Both the position numbers and the translations under genes were made by a program. 64,000 nt of DNA from Lepturacanthus savala (lineage: Eukaryota > Chordata > Actinopteri > Scombriformes > Trichiuridae), in contig CM060472.1 of the NCBI GenBank assembly GCA_030544235.1, forward strand, positions 16,179,654-16,243,653, read 5' to 3'. Within the stretch, counting starts at the first letter, position 1, and every line of letters begins with the position of its first letter. A model generated the notes under the pieces. That model was given only the letters and a program-made list of their open reading frames with translations, did not search any database and was not told the origin of the DNA. Below are positions 23,513-34,077 of the stretch, one piece after another.

Positions 23513-26090
23513 ATGTCTAAAAAACGGTGCAAAACGACAGAGAGCCGCAGCCTGCGGGCGGCGGTCGACGGGCTGGCGGAGGCCGCGGAGGAGATTTTCT
23601 GGCTGTTGAAGGAGCGCAGACAGGCGGACGTGGAGCAGCTGAAGCGGCTGGTGACGGAGCGGATCACCGCGGCCGTGGACAACATCTTCACCGTGTTTGA
23701 GGCGAACCGAGCGGCCGAGATAGAACCGGAGGAGCCCGGGCAGAAAACCGAGGCTGCAGCCGGCGGGACAGGTCAGTGCCCGGGTACAGACACTGTCACA
23801 CTGCCGGGGCCACTCACCGTCATTTATAGAGCTTTCTTCTCCTTTTGCTAGATGTAAAATACTGTAAGTGATTAATGAGCTGAAAGGTGAAATGTTTAAA
23901 GTGCGACAGAAACCCAATCTGTTTCTGTTAAATTCATAGACTTAAGATATAGTTAAACACAATATAACAGGTAACCCCATATTGTGACAAACAAAACCCA
24001 ATAACACACACATGGAGATAAAATATGCAACGCAAAAGCTTTATTATACTTAACAACTTTGATAATGATGATAATAAATATTCACTTGGATGATATACTG
24101 TAGTTACATTACCTTCTGGATATATGTGCATACCATATACTTATAGACATAGAGACATATTCTATCATTCTATCATGAGAAAGACACATGACCATGGTGT
24201 TACATGTCTGTAACACCATGGTCTGGCATTAACACTGTTTTCTGATTGGCTGGCAAACTTTTCTTTCAACCAATTTAGAACAAACAGCAATTTAGAAGAA
24301 TGAGATGCATCAGAGGAAAAATAAAAGAAGAAGAAGTAAAAGTAACCAATAAATGAGCAGAGACTTATACATGCTGGGGAAAAATGAATGAAAGCTACTG
24401 TGCTGAAAACCTGTGTCATGTGATCTTCTCTACAGAGTTGTGTCTGTCTGTTGGTGTCCAGAGAATCTCTGAGGACGAACGTCTGAAGCAGGAAGCGCCT
24501 GTGGATGACCGACAGAAGGACCCGCAACCCGGCACCTCTTCCCGACCGGACGTTCCAGATCCGAACCATCTGCCTGACTCTCCGGAACATCTGGCCGGAG
24601 AGGATGAAGAGGACAAAGAGGACGATGAGCAGGGGACGACTCACTGCTGCCGAGTGTGCGGGAAGCCCTTTGACAGAAAGGGTTATTTAATGAAACACGT
24701 GGAGAAACACTCAAAGGAGGCAGATTGTCTGTGCGGTCTGTGTGGCGAGCGTTTGGACTCCATTGATGGTCTGAGGCTGCACCTTCAGACGCACCGCGAC
24801 AGCTGCCGAACTTGTGACTTCTGCGGCAAGAAGTTCCCCTCCATCCGAGCGCAGGAGACTCACCTGAGGCTGCACACGGGGGAGAAACCCTTCAGCTGTC
24901 ACGTCTGCGGGAAAGGCTTCAACCAAAAGGGCAACATGGTGACGCACATGAGGATCCACACGGCCGAGAAGCCGTTCAGCTGCACCGTTTGCCGCAAAGA
25001 GTTCAGCCACGCTGGCTCTCTGGAGCGACACATGAAGGCTCACGACGGAGAATCGCCGTTCAGCTGCAAAGTCTGCGGGAAAAACTTCAGCAAGAGCGCG
25101 GAGCTGCGGCGGCACACCCGCAGCCACGAGTCCGACGAACCGCCGGCCACCAGGAACCGCCGCAGGAAGCCGAGTCTGACCCCGTCGCACCGCTGCAAGG
25201 TGTGCGGAAACGCTTTCCACAATAAAGGCAACTTTGTGCGGCATGCAGAGACCCATTTGAATGATCCCGTCAGTTGTTGCGGCGTCTGCGGAGAGCAGTC
25301 GGAGTCCTCGGAGAGTCTGCAGCTCCACATCCAGAGCCACAGAGAAACCAGCAGGATCTGCGACATCTGCGGCGTCAGCTTCAGGGACATGGAGATCCAC
25401 ATGAGGACGCACACCGGACAGAAACCCTTCCGGTGCAAAGACTGTGGCAAAGACTTCCCCAGGAAGGGCTCGCTGGAGAGACACATGAAGCTGCACGCCG
25501 GCGAGAGGCCGTACATCTGCGAGTTCTGCGGCAAGACTTTCATCGAAAACACCGTCCTGAGAAGGCACATCAAGAGCCACACGGGCGGGAAGCCGAGGAT
25601 CTACTCCTGCGACGTCTGCAACAAGAAGTTTACCATGAGCCAACACCTGGACGTGCACAAGAGGATCCACACGGGGGAGAAACCGTACACCTGCAGGGTC
25701 TGCGGCAAGAACTTCCGCCAGATCGGCAACCTGGACTCGCACATGAGGATCCACACGGGCGAGAAACCGTTCATCTGCAGTCTCTGCGGGAAGAGGTTCC
25801 GTCAGAAAATCTCGCTGGAGACGCACGAGCGCTTCCACAAGAAGGAGAAACCGTTCAGCTGTCAGCTCTGCAGCAAGGGCTTCGTCCAGAAGATCGACCT
25901 GAAGAGACACATGCTGACGCACACTGGGGAGAAACCGTACAGCTGCAGCATCTGCGGGAAGAAGTACCAGGAGAAGCGCTCGGTGGACTCGCACATGAAG
26001 GTCCATTCCGGGGAACGAACCTCTAGGGACCCGGCTGCAGTCGTGACTCTGGAACCACCGGAGGGAGGTCACGACTTCATCCAGCTGTGA
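23513..26090 (+). CDS. ZNF-4: 16-finger C2H2 zinc-finger protein
   Basis: Exon 1 23513-23771 (86 aa) and exon 2 24436-26090, phase-1 junction (GGACAG|GTCAG; TTCTCTACAG|AGTTG), about 637 aa. Exon 1 has two helical units (AAEEIFWLL; VTERITAAVDNIFTVFE), but the usual RQRRLL segment is replaced by an acidic tail. Sixteen fingers follow a short acidic linker: a CRVCGKPF finger, a CGLCGERL finger, then regular ones. One (25352-25411, CDICGVSF..EIHMRTH) is three residues short between Cys2 and His1. Fingers 7-9 repeat the pattern of 1-3. The protein ends DFIQL, as ZNF-6 does. Likely nuclear DNA-binding regulator; targets cannot be told from sequence alone. The exon 2 acceptor is the best in-frame choice but not certain. 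Confidence 0.9.
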
Positions 26091-28223
26091 GCGGCAGACA
26101 AACGATAGACGATATCCCGCCAGACACCTGCCATGTCAAATCAAATAGTCTCAGAAACTAAACTCAGGAGTCATCATCACAGAAATCTTTACAGATACTC
26201 AACGTCACCCATGTTTTCACCAGAGGAACCAAGTCCCTGTTTTGGGGGCAGTTGTTAGGGCGTCACTGATTGGACAAACAGGCAGCTACAAGTCGTCTCC
26301 TGTGGAGACGAGTCAGTGGATTTTTCAGACTCTTAGCGTCTGTGCATGAACGATGGAAAATGCAACACTTAGAGGACCCAGATGGAGACTCAAAATGTTG
26401 AGTGTGGAACACTGGACACTTCTCACCCTTAATGGCCGTCATCTTACCTACATAGCGAAAGGGGAGGGACCAAGCAAGCTACTTTTTTCTTCTTTTTTTT
26501 TAAGGCGAATTGCATTAAGTTGCAACAACGTGGTTGTATACTTTAGCGTGAACAGTAAGGTAAAAATGGCATACTTAATCGTTAATTTCGTATGCAGTAT
26601 ATACTGTAGTAGTATGTAGAAGGCAGTACAGAAGTATGCGATTTGAGGCACATCATGTTAGGAAAATATCTTAAAAGAAAGACGCTAGCGTTTTCCCAAG
26701 TCTGCTTTTCACTCTCTTATCAGGTAAAATTTAAAAAAACAGTTCTCCGTCTGTTTCAGCTTCTTCAGTCAGAACTTTCCAGGAGAACCAGGAAAGTTTT
26801 GAGGAAGTCGGGTACGAAACCTGCTGTTTGGACTGAAGTTGGCCTATGTTGGACAGTTCCAGGTGTAAAAACAGTTCCTTTTTTTCGGGGAGGTTTTACT
26901 TTGCAAACGTGCGGCGAGGTTGTTTCGCTTTATTCATAAAATAAGACAGAACTTTAGTATCGCTGTTAAAGGGACGGACGTTTGTTACCGTTTAACGTTT
27001 GTTAACGTTTTTGTTGTATTTTCATTAACACCAAGAGAAATAAATCTTTATTTTCTGATTGTTTTATTATTGTTTCGTTCTGAAGCAGAAATAGATAATC
27101 ATCAGACACTCGGCAGATGATTTTGTTTAGTTTTCAGGTTTTTCCAAACATCCATTCAATCAAACATCAGATTTATAGAAAATAAATATTCAAAGATGGA
27201 GCTCTGTTAAATCACAACATTTTGGGACCAATTGCAAAGATAGATTTACTGAATACAGCATCTTGGCAAAGAGACAAATAATATATTTTAATTGTTTTTT
27301 TAACACAATAAATACTTTAGTTTATAAATGACTCATTGTATTTAGTAAAGAAATGTAAATGTTATGATGCTATGATTCTGATTCTACACCACAAAAGATG
27401 TAGCCCTCCATTTACTGGTGTATTTTTTGACAGGGAATTCTTGCCCCTCCCAAGATGGCGGCTGTGTTGAACTATTACAGCAACAAACCGAAACAGGAAA
27501 AGTGGAGTCTACATGTTTATTTCTATGGCATATGATACAAAACCTGTTTTATACTGAAATTACCAAACTCACACACACACAATTTACTACAAATGACTTC
27601 CAACACGCTCCAACTGCCTGGTTTGCATCTGAAAGAAGAGAAGAAAAGGTGGAAGCATTTAAGAACAAGTGTAAAAGAACAAACATGATTTTTACTGCCA
27701 GAACATTGAATCATTTGGTACATTACCACACAGCTGCAGCCTTTATAAAATGGAGCATTTAACCATATATTAAACCCCAATAATATAGATTAATAATCTT
27801 GATTTATATAAATATCATTTTTATTATTACTAAAAAAATAGTTTAATAGTTAAAATAGTTTTCCATCTCTTTATAAACTGAATCTGTTGACTCATATATG
27901 TGTGAGTATATATATATGTTGACTCAAATACTGAGTTTGAAGCAGAAGATCTAAAAATAATATAATAATTAGCTGCAGCTCAGTTATCAAATAAAACATT
28001 TTGTTTATTGTTTTACTGCAATTACCTGGTTTGTGATCATTATCTTATTTTATTATAATTTGAATAATTATTTCATAATAATAATGATGATATGTTAATT
28101 TTGTGGAAAAATTAATTGTCCCAAACACATATTTTAGTGATTAAAAATGTTTTCTGCAGGTTGTAATGTGTGTTTGACTCAAACAAAAACATCAACTGCT
28201 CCTTTAATCTGACTGGTCGCCCC
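26091..28223. other. Intergenic between ZNF-4 and ZNF-5
   Basis: No gene supported. Around 26560-26640 a segment rich in AGTATGTA/ATGCAGTATATACTG looks like the end of an old DNA-transposon repeat. CCCAAGATGGCGGCTG near 27449 is a YY1-type motif. The remainder is AT-rich and featureless to me. Confidence 0.5.
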
Positions 28224-28696
28224 CTCCAGTCCAGCAGAGTTCGCTGTTCGCTTTCGCCGCTTCGCCCCGCAGGAAGCGAACAGTCGTCGACGCGGAACCC
28301 CTCGCTCTGTTCGAGGTGTGTTTACCTGTTTACCTCCCCCCGCTGGCTCGCTTTGTCCGCACGCGCGGCTCAAAGTGCGCAGAAAAGGAGAAGATGTGCG
28401 CCGTGCAGCTTCTGCGGGTGTCGGTCCACGAGCGGATCAGCGCCGCCGCCGAAGACTTCCTGCTGCAGGTGGAAAAGGGAGAAGAAACGGCAGAAACCGT
28501 CCCGCTGAGAGCGCTGCTCACCGAGCGGCTGACGGCGGCCGCGGAGGAGATCGTCGGTCTCCTGGAGGAAACCGTGGCGGAGTACGAAGACCGAGTGGAG
28601 CGGTCGGAGCGGGAGATCTGCCGCCAGAGGAGGCTGCTCGATGCGGTGCTGAAGCCCGACGTCAAGCTGCTCAGAGCAGGTCAGTCCCGGGGCGGA
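28224..28696 (+). repeat. Inverted-repeat arm B (promoter + exon 1 of ZNF-5)
   Basis: Partner of 11341-11798 in opposite orientation. The coding exon (28394-28679) encodes the same 95 residues as ZNF-2 exon 1, and the shadow frames also agree, so identity extends to the nucleotide level. Differences are confined to the leader, for example CCCGCAGGAAG here against CCGCGGGAAG, and a small insertion near 28310. Confidence 0.93.
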
Positions 28697-30905
28697 ACGA
28701 GTTAGAAAAGAGGATTCGCGGTGCGCATTTACGCACGACGCACCGCATAGATTATATAAACCTATAGACACACCCACAGCATCGATCCGGATGTGATGGA
28801 GATGCATCAAGGATGTGTCCTTCTACACGTCCAACAGGTCAGCGGGTACACACAGTCCAGGTTCATACAGGGACTGACAGGCTGGAGCAAAGCAGCAGGA
28901 CTGCAACCAACGACTATTTTCATGCAAAAATAATAATCTTATTAGAATGAAATATCTTGTATTTGGGTCAGTGACAAATAATGATTTGCAAGATGAGAAA
29001 GTCCAAAAATTTTAAAATACAGTCTCTAAAATGTACATTGTATGTTCATGTTGGTCCATTTGTATAATTATTTCTTTTCTTTTTTTTTTTGACACCAAAT
29101 GGAAAATGGTGTCACCGAAAAAGAATAAGTTTTAAATATATAATCCACTGAGAATATAAAGCTAGTTAATAGTGTTTTTAAATTTTAAAACCTTTATAAG
29201 AGAGTAAAACTATCAGGTACCAAGTTTTTAGGGTTATACCACATGTTAGCAGGAACACACCATTATGGCCCTTGCTATGGAGCTTCGTTAGGAGTGTTCC
29301 TGCTTGGTTGGAGCAAAAACCTGCACCCACAGTAGCTCTACAGAACCAGGGTTGCCCACCCCTGCTGTAGAAAGTCCTCAGTAATTAAGTGGTCTTCTGT
29401 TCTATCCCTTAGAGCCGCTGCAGTCGGTGATCCTGAACGACTCAAACCTGCAGCCTCCGCTTGACCCCGTAGACGCCAAACCGCCTGAAACCGAAGACAT
29501 CATCGACGACGCTTCCTGCCCGCTGACTCCCCGCTCCGGCTCGGCTGCCGAGTGTCAGCCCATCTCGCCGAGTGGCTCCGTTGTCAGTGACGCCGACTTG
29601 GACAGTGACTGGACGGAAGAGTGTCGCTCGGCGGCGCTGAGGCAACAGAGGAAGAAGAAGAGAGGGAGGCCGCCTCTCGGCAAACGGAAGCGGCCGTCTC
29701 CGAGCTTCTGGTGTCACGTGTGCGGACGCAACCTGCAGGGCAAAGGCTTCCTCCTCAAACACGTCCTGCAGGTCTGCTCCAAAGACCCGGACTGCCGCTG
29801 CGGCTTCTGCGGCGAGCGCCTGGACTCGTCCGAGAGCCTGACCGCTCACCTCCAGTCGCACCAGAAGAAGAGCAAGACCTGCTCGTTCTGCGGGAAGACC
29901 TTCCAGTCCATCCTGGCGCAGGAGCTGCACGCCCGGCTGCACACGGGGGAGAAACCGTACAGCTGCGACGTCTGCGGGAAGAAGTTCAGCCAGAAGGGCA
30001 ACATGACGTCGCACATGCGCGTCCACATCACGCAGAAGCCGTTCCAGTGCAAAGAGTGCAGCCGGGCGTTCTGCCACATGGCGTCCCTGGAGCGTCACAT
30101 GCAGGAGCACGGTGGCGGTGCCGTGCTCAGCTGCAGCGTGTGCGGCCAGGGGTTCGGCAAGAGGCGGCTGCTGCGCCAGCACATGGCGAGCCACCAGAAG
30201 GAGGTGAGCGACAAGCCCAAGCGGTACCGCGGCGCGACGCCTCCGTCCCATTGCAAGGTGTGCGGCGACGCCTTCGACAGGAAGAGCTTCCTGGTGAAGC
30301 ACGTGGAGACGCACCTGCAGGACCCGAGCTGCTGCTGCGGCCTCTGCGGGCACCAGTATGAGTCGGCCGAGAGCCTCGCCGCCCACCTGCGCTCCCACCG
30401 CGAGATCAGCAACACCTGCCACGTGTGCGGGAAGAGCTTCCCTGCGCACGGCGCTCTGGAGATGCACATGAGGATCCACACTGGGGAGAAACCCTACAGC
30501 TGCAGCTTCTGCGGGAAGGCCTTCAACCAGAGCGGCAACCTGAAGACGCACCTGAAGATCCACACGGGCGAGCGGGCGTTCTTCTGCAGCCTCTGCGGGA
30601 AGGGCTTCACCCAGAAACAGACTCTGGACACGCACGTGCGCTTCCACAACAAGGAGCGGCGCTTCCTGTGCCAGGTGTGCGGGAAGGGCTTCATCCAGGA
30701 CGTGGACCTGAAGAGACACATGCTGATCCACACCGGGGAGAAACCGTACAGCTGCCCCGTGTGCGGGAAGAGCTTCCAGGCCAAGCGCTCGCTCAACGGA
30801 CACCTCAAAGTCCACGCGGCGGGGGAGGGGCCGGGCCCGGACCCAGACCCGGACGGCGGCGCCGAGCAGAGGAGGCTCGACACGTTCTACTTCGTCCAGC
30901 TGTAG
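28394..30905 (+). CDS. ZNF-5: 13-finger C2H2 zinc-finger protein sharing exon 1 with ZNF-2
   Basis: Exon 1 28394-28679 and exon 2 29413-30905, phase-1 junction (GAGCAG|GTCAG; TATCCCTTAG|AGCCG), about 592 aa. Exon 1 is the double coiled-coil domain, identical to that of ZNF-2. Exon 2 has an acidic, proline-containing linker and a basic RKKKRGRPPLGKRKR stretch (AT-hook-like GRP core or nuclear signal) before the fingers. Finger 1 is degenerate (WCHVCGRN..KHVLQVC), finger 2 is CGFCGERL type, and the rest are regular. Fingers 7-8 restart the same pattern. Finger 12 (CGKGF..DVDLKRHMLIH) and the last finger resemble those of ZNF-4 and ZNF-6, and the C-terminus is YFVQL. An in-frame upstream ATG at 28316 is possible; I chose 28394 because the two copies diverge upstream. 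Confidence 0.9.
28680..29412 (+). other. Intron of ZNF-5
   Basis: Homology with the ZNF-2 intron ends about 17 bases after the donor. The remainder is unrelated AT-rich sequence; no other feature recognised. Confidence 0.65.
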
Positions 30906-31086
30906 CATGCGTCTCAACCCCAAAGTAGAACTCTTCCTGTCTGACTAAATCCTAGAGCTGGACTCAAACCAATAATGTTAGTGCTGATTTTAATCAATAC
31001 AACAGAAATGAAAAGAAGATCCTAAATGTTCAAAAGCTATCCATCGAGAAGTTTGTCTCAAAGAAGAAATTTCTGAATCTGAGCAC

Positions 31087-31937
31087 TGGGGTTGGGTATC
31101 GTTTGAATTTGAAAGGTTCCGATTCCTTGGTTTCAATTCCCATTCCTAGCGATTCTTTTAAGAGGCAGCGTCAAGAAAAGTTTACAAATTTCAAACGAGC
31201 TGCTGACCAGTGGTCTTTCCAAATGAAACCGTTTGAACTTCTCCATTAGTTTTTATTCTGTGAACTTATTACTTTTTAGAAACTGTACTGTGAATTTGTT
31301 TTTAAACCTGAATATAAATAGCAAATCAATGAACTTGAATATAAATATTATAAATAATAAATACAATATAATAATAGGAAAATTATCATAACTGCCTTCT
31401 CAGACAATGCCTGAGTGTTCTGTACAGATTGGGTCTCCTGCTGTGATGAACACATTTCCGTAGAACAGTGGTTTCAAACATGCGGCCCGTGGTCAGAATT
31501 GGGGTCCAATCCGGATCATTGGAACAAAGTGTGATTTAAAAAAAATGGACCAGTTCCTTTGAGCATCTTTTAGGGCTCATGGGATGAAATATTTACGGTT
31601 ATGGTTGGTAAGGCAGGAGATAACTTCACCTGCTGCTTAAAACACTAAATATTGTTCAGTGAGTAAATGTTTTTGAATTGAAATGCAACAATAGAACTGG
31701 TGTGTTTCCTAATGTTGGTCGTGCACCCTCCTATGCACAAAATAAGCCGAGCTTTAGGCCTTTTTAGAAAAATGTAGCCACATTTTCTTAAAAATGCCAC
31801 TGACGCCTGATTATCGCGCGGTTCTGTAAACGCTTGTTGCTGTTGCGGTTTCTTCTTGCAGTCAGTGGACTGGTCGAAAGTTTTGAACGATTCCAGGAGA
31901 CTGGACTCAATCATTCCATACTCGATACGCAACCCTA
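31087..31937. mobile_element. hAT-type element with perfect 8-bp target-site duplication (851 bp)
   Basis: Left end TGGGGTTGGGTATCG and right end (reverse complement) TAGGGTTGCGTATCG match at 13 of 15 bases. Both ends are flanked by exactly CTGAGCAC (31079-31086 and 31938-31945), an 8-bp duplication diagnostic of hAT-type insertion. The interior has no intact transposase, although a 100-aa open frame on the minus strand (31645-31947) could be a remnant. Confidence 0.9.
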
Positions 31938-33926
31938 CTGAGCACATACTAGATGTGAACTATCAGGTTGATTTTCTGCCCCAGCGAGTCGAATAAAGCA
32001 ACAAATCTTCACAGACGCTTTTTTTTTTTTTTAAAGAAAATTTGTTTCATGATGACGATTATGGTTCATCTCTAAGCTGATTATTTATATTATTGAGGGT
32101 ACGGTGTGTATGATTCATCAACATCTAGTGGAACAAACATGGCAGAAGTATTGTTTATTCGTATATAATTCATTCAAAATAAGAATTGTTGTGAATTGAA
32201 TTCTACAGTAGCCCACAATGGACAAACCACACAATGGCTCTAGAGACGGACTTTCGTGTTTTTTGCAGCCAAAGTAGTATTTCCTACATGCTTTTGTCGA
32301 ATTATTCTTACTTGTAAGGGACCATGTACTGTATTGAATATAAATGTTACTATTTGACGTACTAGAGTTAGTTTAAAGGCAGAATGAGCAGGGTTTGACA
32401 ACATCTAAAGTAAAAACTGGGAAGCAGGGGCCTGCAACTATGTTAACAACACCACCATTTATTTAAACCAACATTTTACTGTGTTTTGTCTGGGCTGAAT
32501 ATGGCCCTGAAGTGCACTTTTTATAGAGTTCCACGCTCACATCCCGTGCCCTGTTATTGGCTGGAGGCTACACACCCACCGCCCAAAGGTTTACACCAAG
32601 AAACTTTCCAAACCGAGCAGAATAAGAAAATCCAAGCAGAGGACAACAGGTACAGACTCCACCAGACCTCTAATGGACCTCTAATAATCTTTTTAAGAAC
32701 ATCCTACTCATTCCGCCTTTAAAGCTCATTTCACTGGTAGTTTACAGCTAAAACAATGTAACAAACAGCATGAAACAACGAACTAAACAGGACAAAATTA
32801 TTTGTATTGATTTATAACAGAATTCGTCCTAAAAAGTAAATGATCATGAACTATTTGGTTTTTTTTTTGAGTCCTCCAGTCCATCAGAGGGCAGACCAGC
32901 TCTCTGTCTGTGTCAGCCTCGTTGTTGTTGATGTGGTTGTTGTCTTCCTGCTGGAAGTGGATCATGTAAACTGAATCACTATAAAACAAATGCATTGAAA
33001 AAAGGGTCTGGTTGTCATCGGATAAACTGATAATTCATTTGTAGAGTCTTTTATTAAAATGGATCACTACAGCTATTTTAGATATTGTGGCAGATTCAGA
33101 AGCACACCCTTATCTTATTTTTTCTTTCTTTCCCATCACTTTATTTAAAGAAACCATCACAACATCTGTAAGATCAAGAAAATAAAACACCTATGCATCG
33201 TAATGAAATAAAGATAACATCAGATTTGTTTTTTAAAAATTCTTGGAGGATAGTAACCGTACACTAAAAGATTGAATTAAATCGGATTTAACAATAATTT
33301 CCCTGAACAAAGACATCAGACTAATTATTATTCAAAGTAGATGCATTATATAAATCAAAATTAACAATAAATATTCAATGTTTAAGTGCCAGTTCATTTG
33401 AACAAGGTCACAATAGTCCTATAAATATTTTAAAAAATGTAAATTCACACATGAAGGAATAACAATCATTTAAAGACCCCATGAAATGGAAATCAGTCTT
33501 TTGTGATGTATTTCCCATTGAAACTAATTATTTACTTTTGAATGGTTACATGAGGGATTTAATTCAAATCCTCACCTTTGATTGGTCCACAGGAAAGTTG
33601 GTAGCGCTTAGTGTTTAGTGTCTTTTTAAAAAATAACAATAAAGTTGAGAGGAGAAAAAAAAAACAGATTTTGATGTTAAAATGCTCAAAATATTTTTTT
33701 TCACACATATTTGGCAAAAACTAAAAGATAAATGAGGATGTAAATTGGGAACATGTATTGTCCATTAGATACTAAATAAAGTTAAACTGAGAGCACAGTA
33801 ACTGTGCGCCATTTTATATCTGGTATCTACTTATGTAAATACCTATATTGTTATATATAATATATAACAACAATAATACATAAATTCAACAATGGAGCAC
33901 AGTCCCTGCTGTTTTAGTAGCCTGGA

Positions 33927-33936
33927 TCTCGCGAGA
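33927..33936. promoter_or_regulatory. TCTCGCGAGA palindrome upstream of ZNF-6
   Basis: A perfect 10-bp CGCG palindrome 142 bases upstream of the chosen ZNF-6 ATG. This motif is known in CpG-island promoters of housekeeping genes and is bound by BANP when unmethylated. It marks the likely transcription start region. Confidence 0.6.
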
Positions 33937-34077
33937 TTATCGTTGGCTACGTCACACGAGGTCAGAGGCAGTCGCACAGTTTTGTGCGCGCGCACGCGTG
34001 TTTCATCTCAGCTGTATAATGTGGAGTCCTCCTCTCGGAGCGTAGCGTCGGTACCGGCGGGAGAGCGGCGCTGCGGG

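Larger units (their letters stand above)
30906..34077. other. Intergenic between ZNF-5 and ZNF-6, repeat-rich
   Basis: Contains a complete hAT-type element (31087-31937) and, at about 32090-32720, a degraded interspersed repeat I cannot classify. From 33900 it becomes GC-rich with a TCTCGCGAGA palindrome, the likely ZNF-6 promoter. No gene supported. Confidence 0.55.

Noticed and set aside
29442..30923. 493-aa open frame antisense to ZNF-5 exon 2
   Set aside because: Shadow of GC-rich finger codons. Its repetitive L-P-x-x-x-A pattern follows the finger period, and ZNF-4 and ZNF-6 show similar antisense frames (24711-26072, 36329-37030). No domain and no splice context.
33892..34077. Upstream in-frame start for ZNF-6
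   Set aside because: Would place the TCTCGCGAGA promoter motif inside the coding region, and the added residues have no counterpart in the family.
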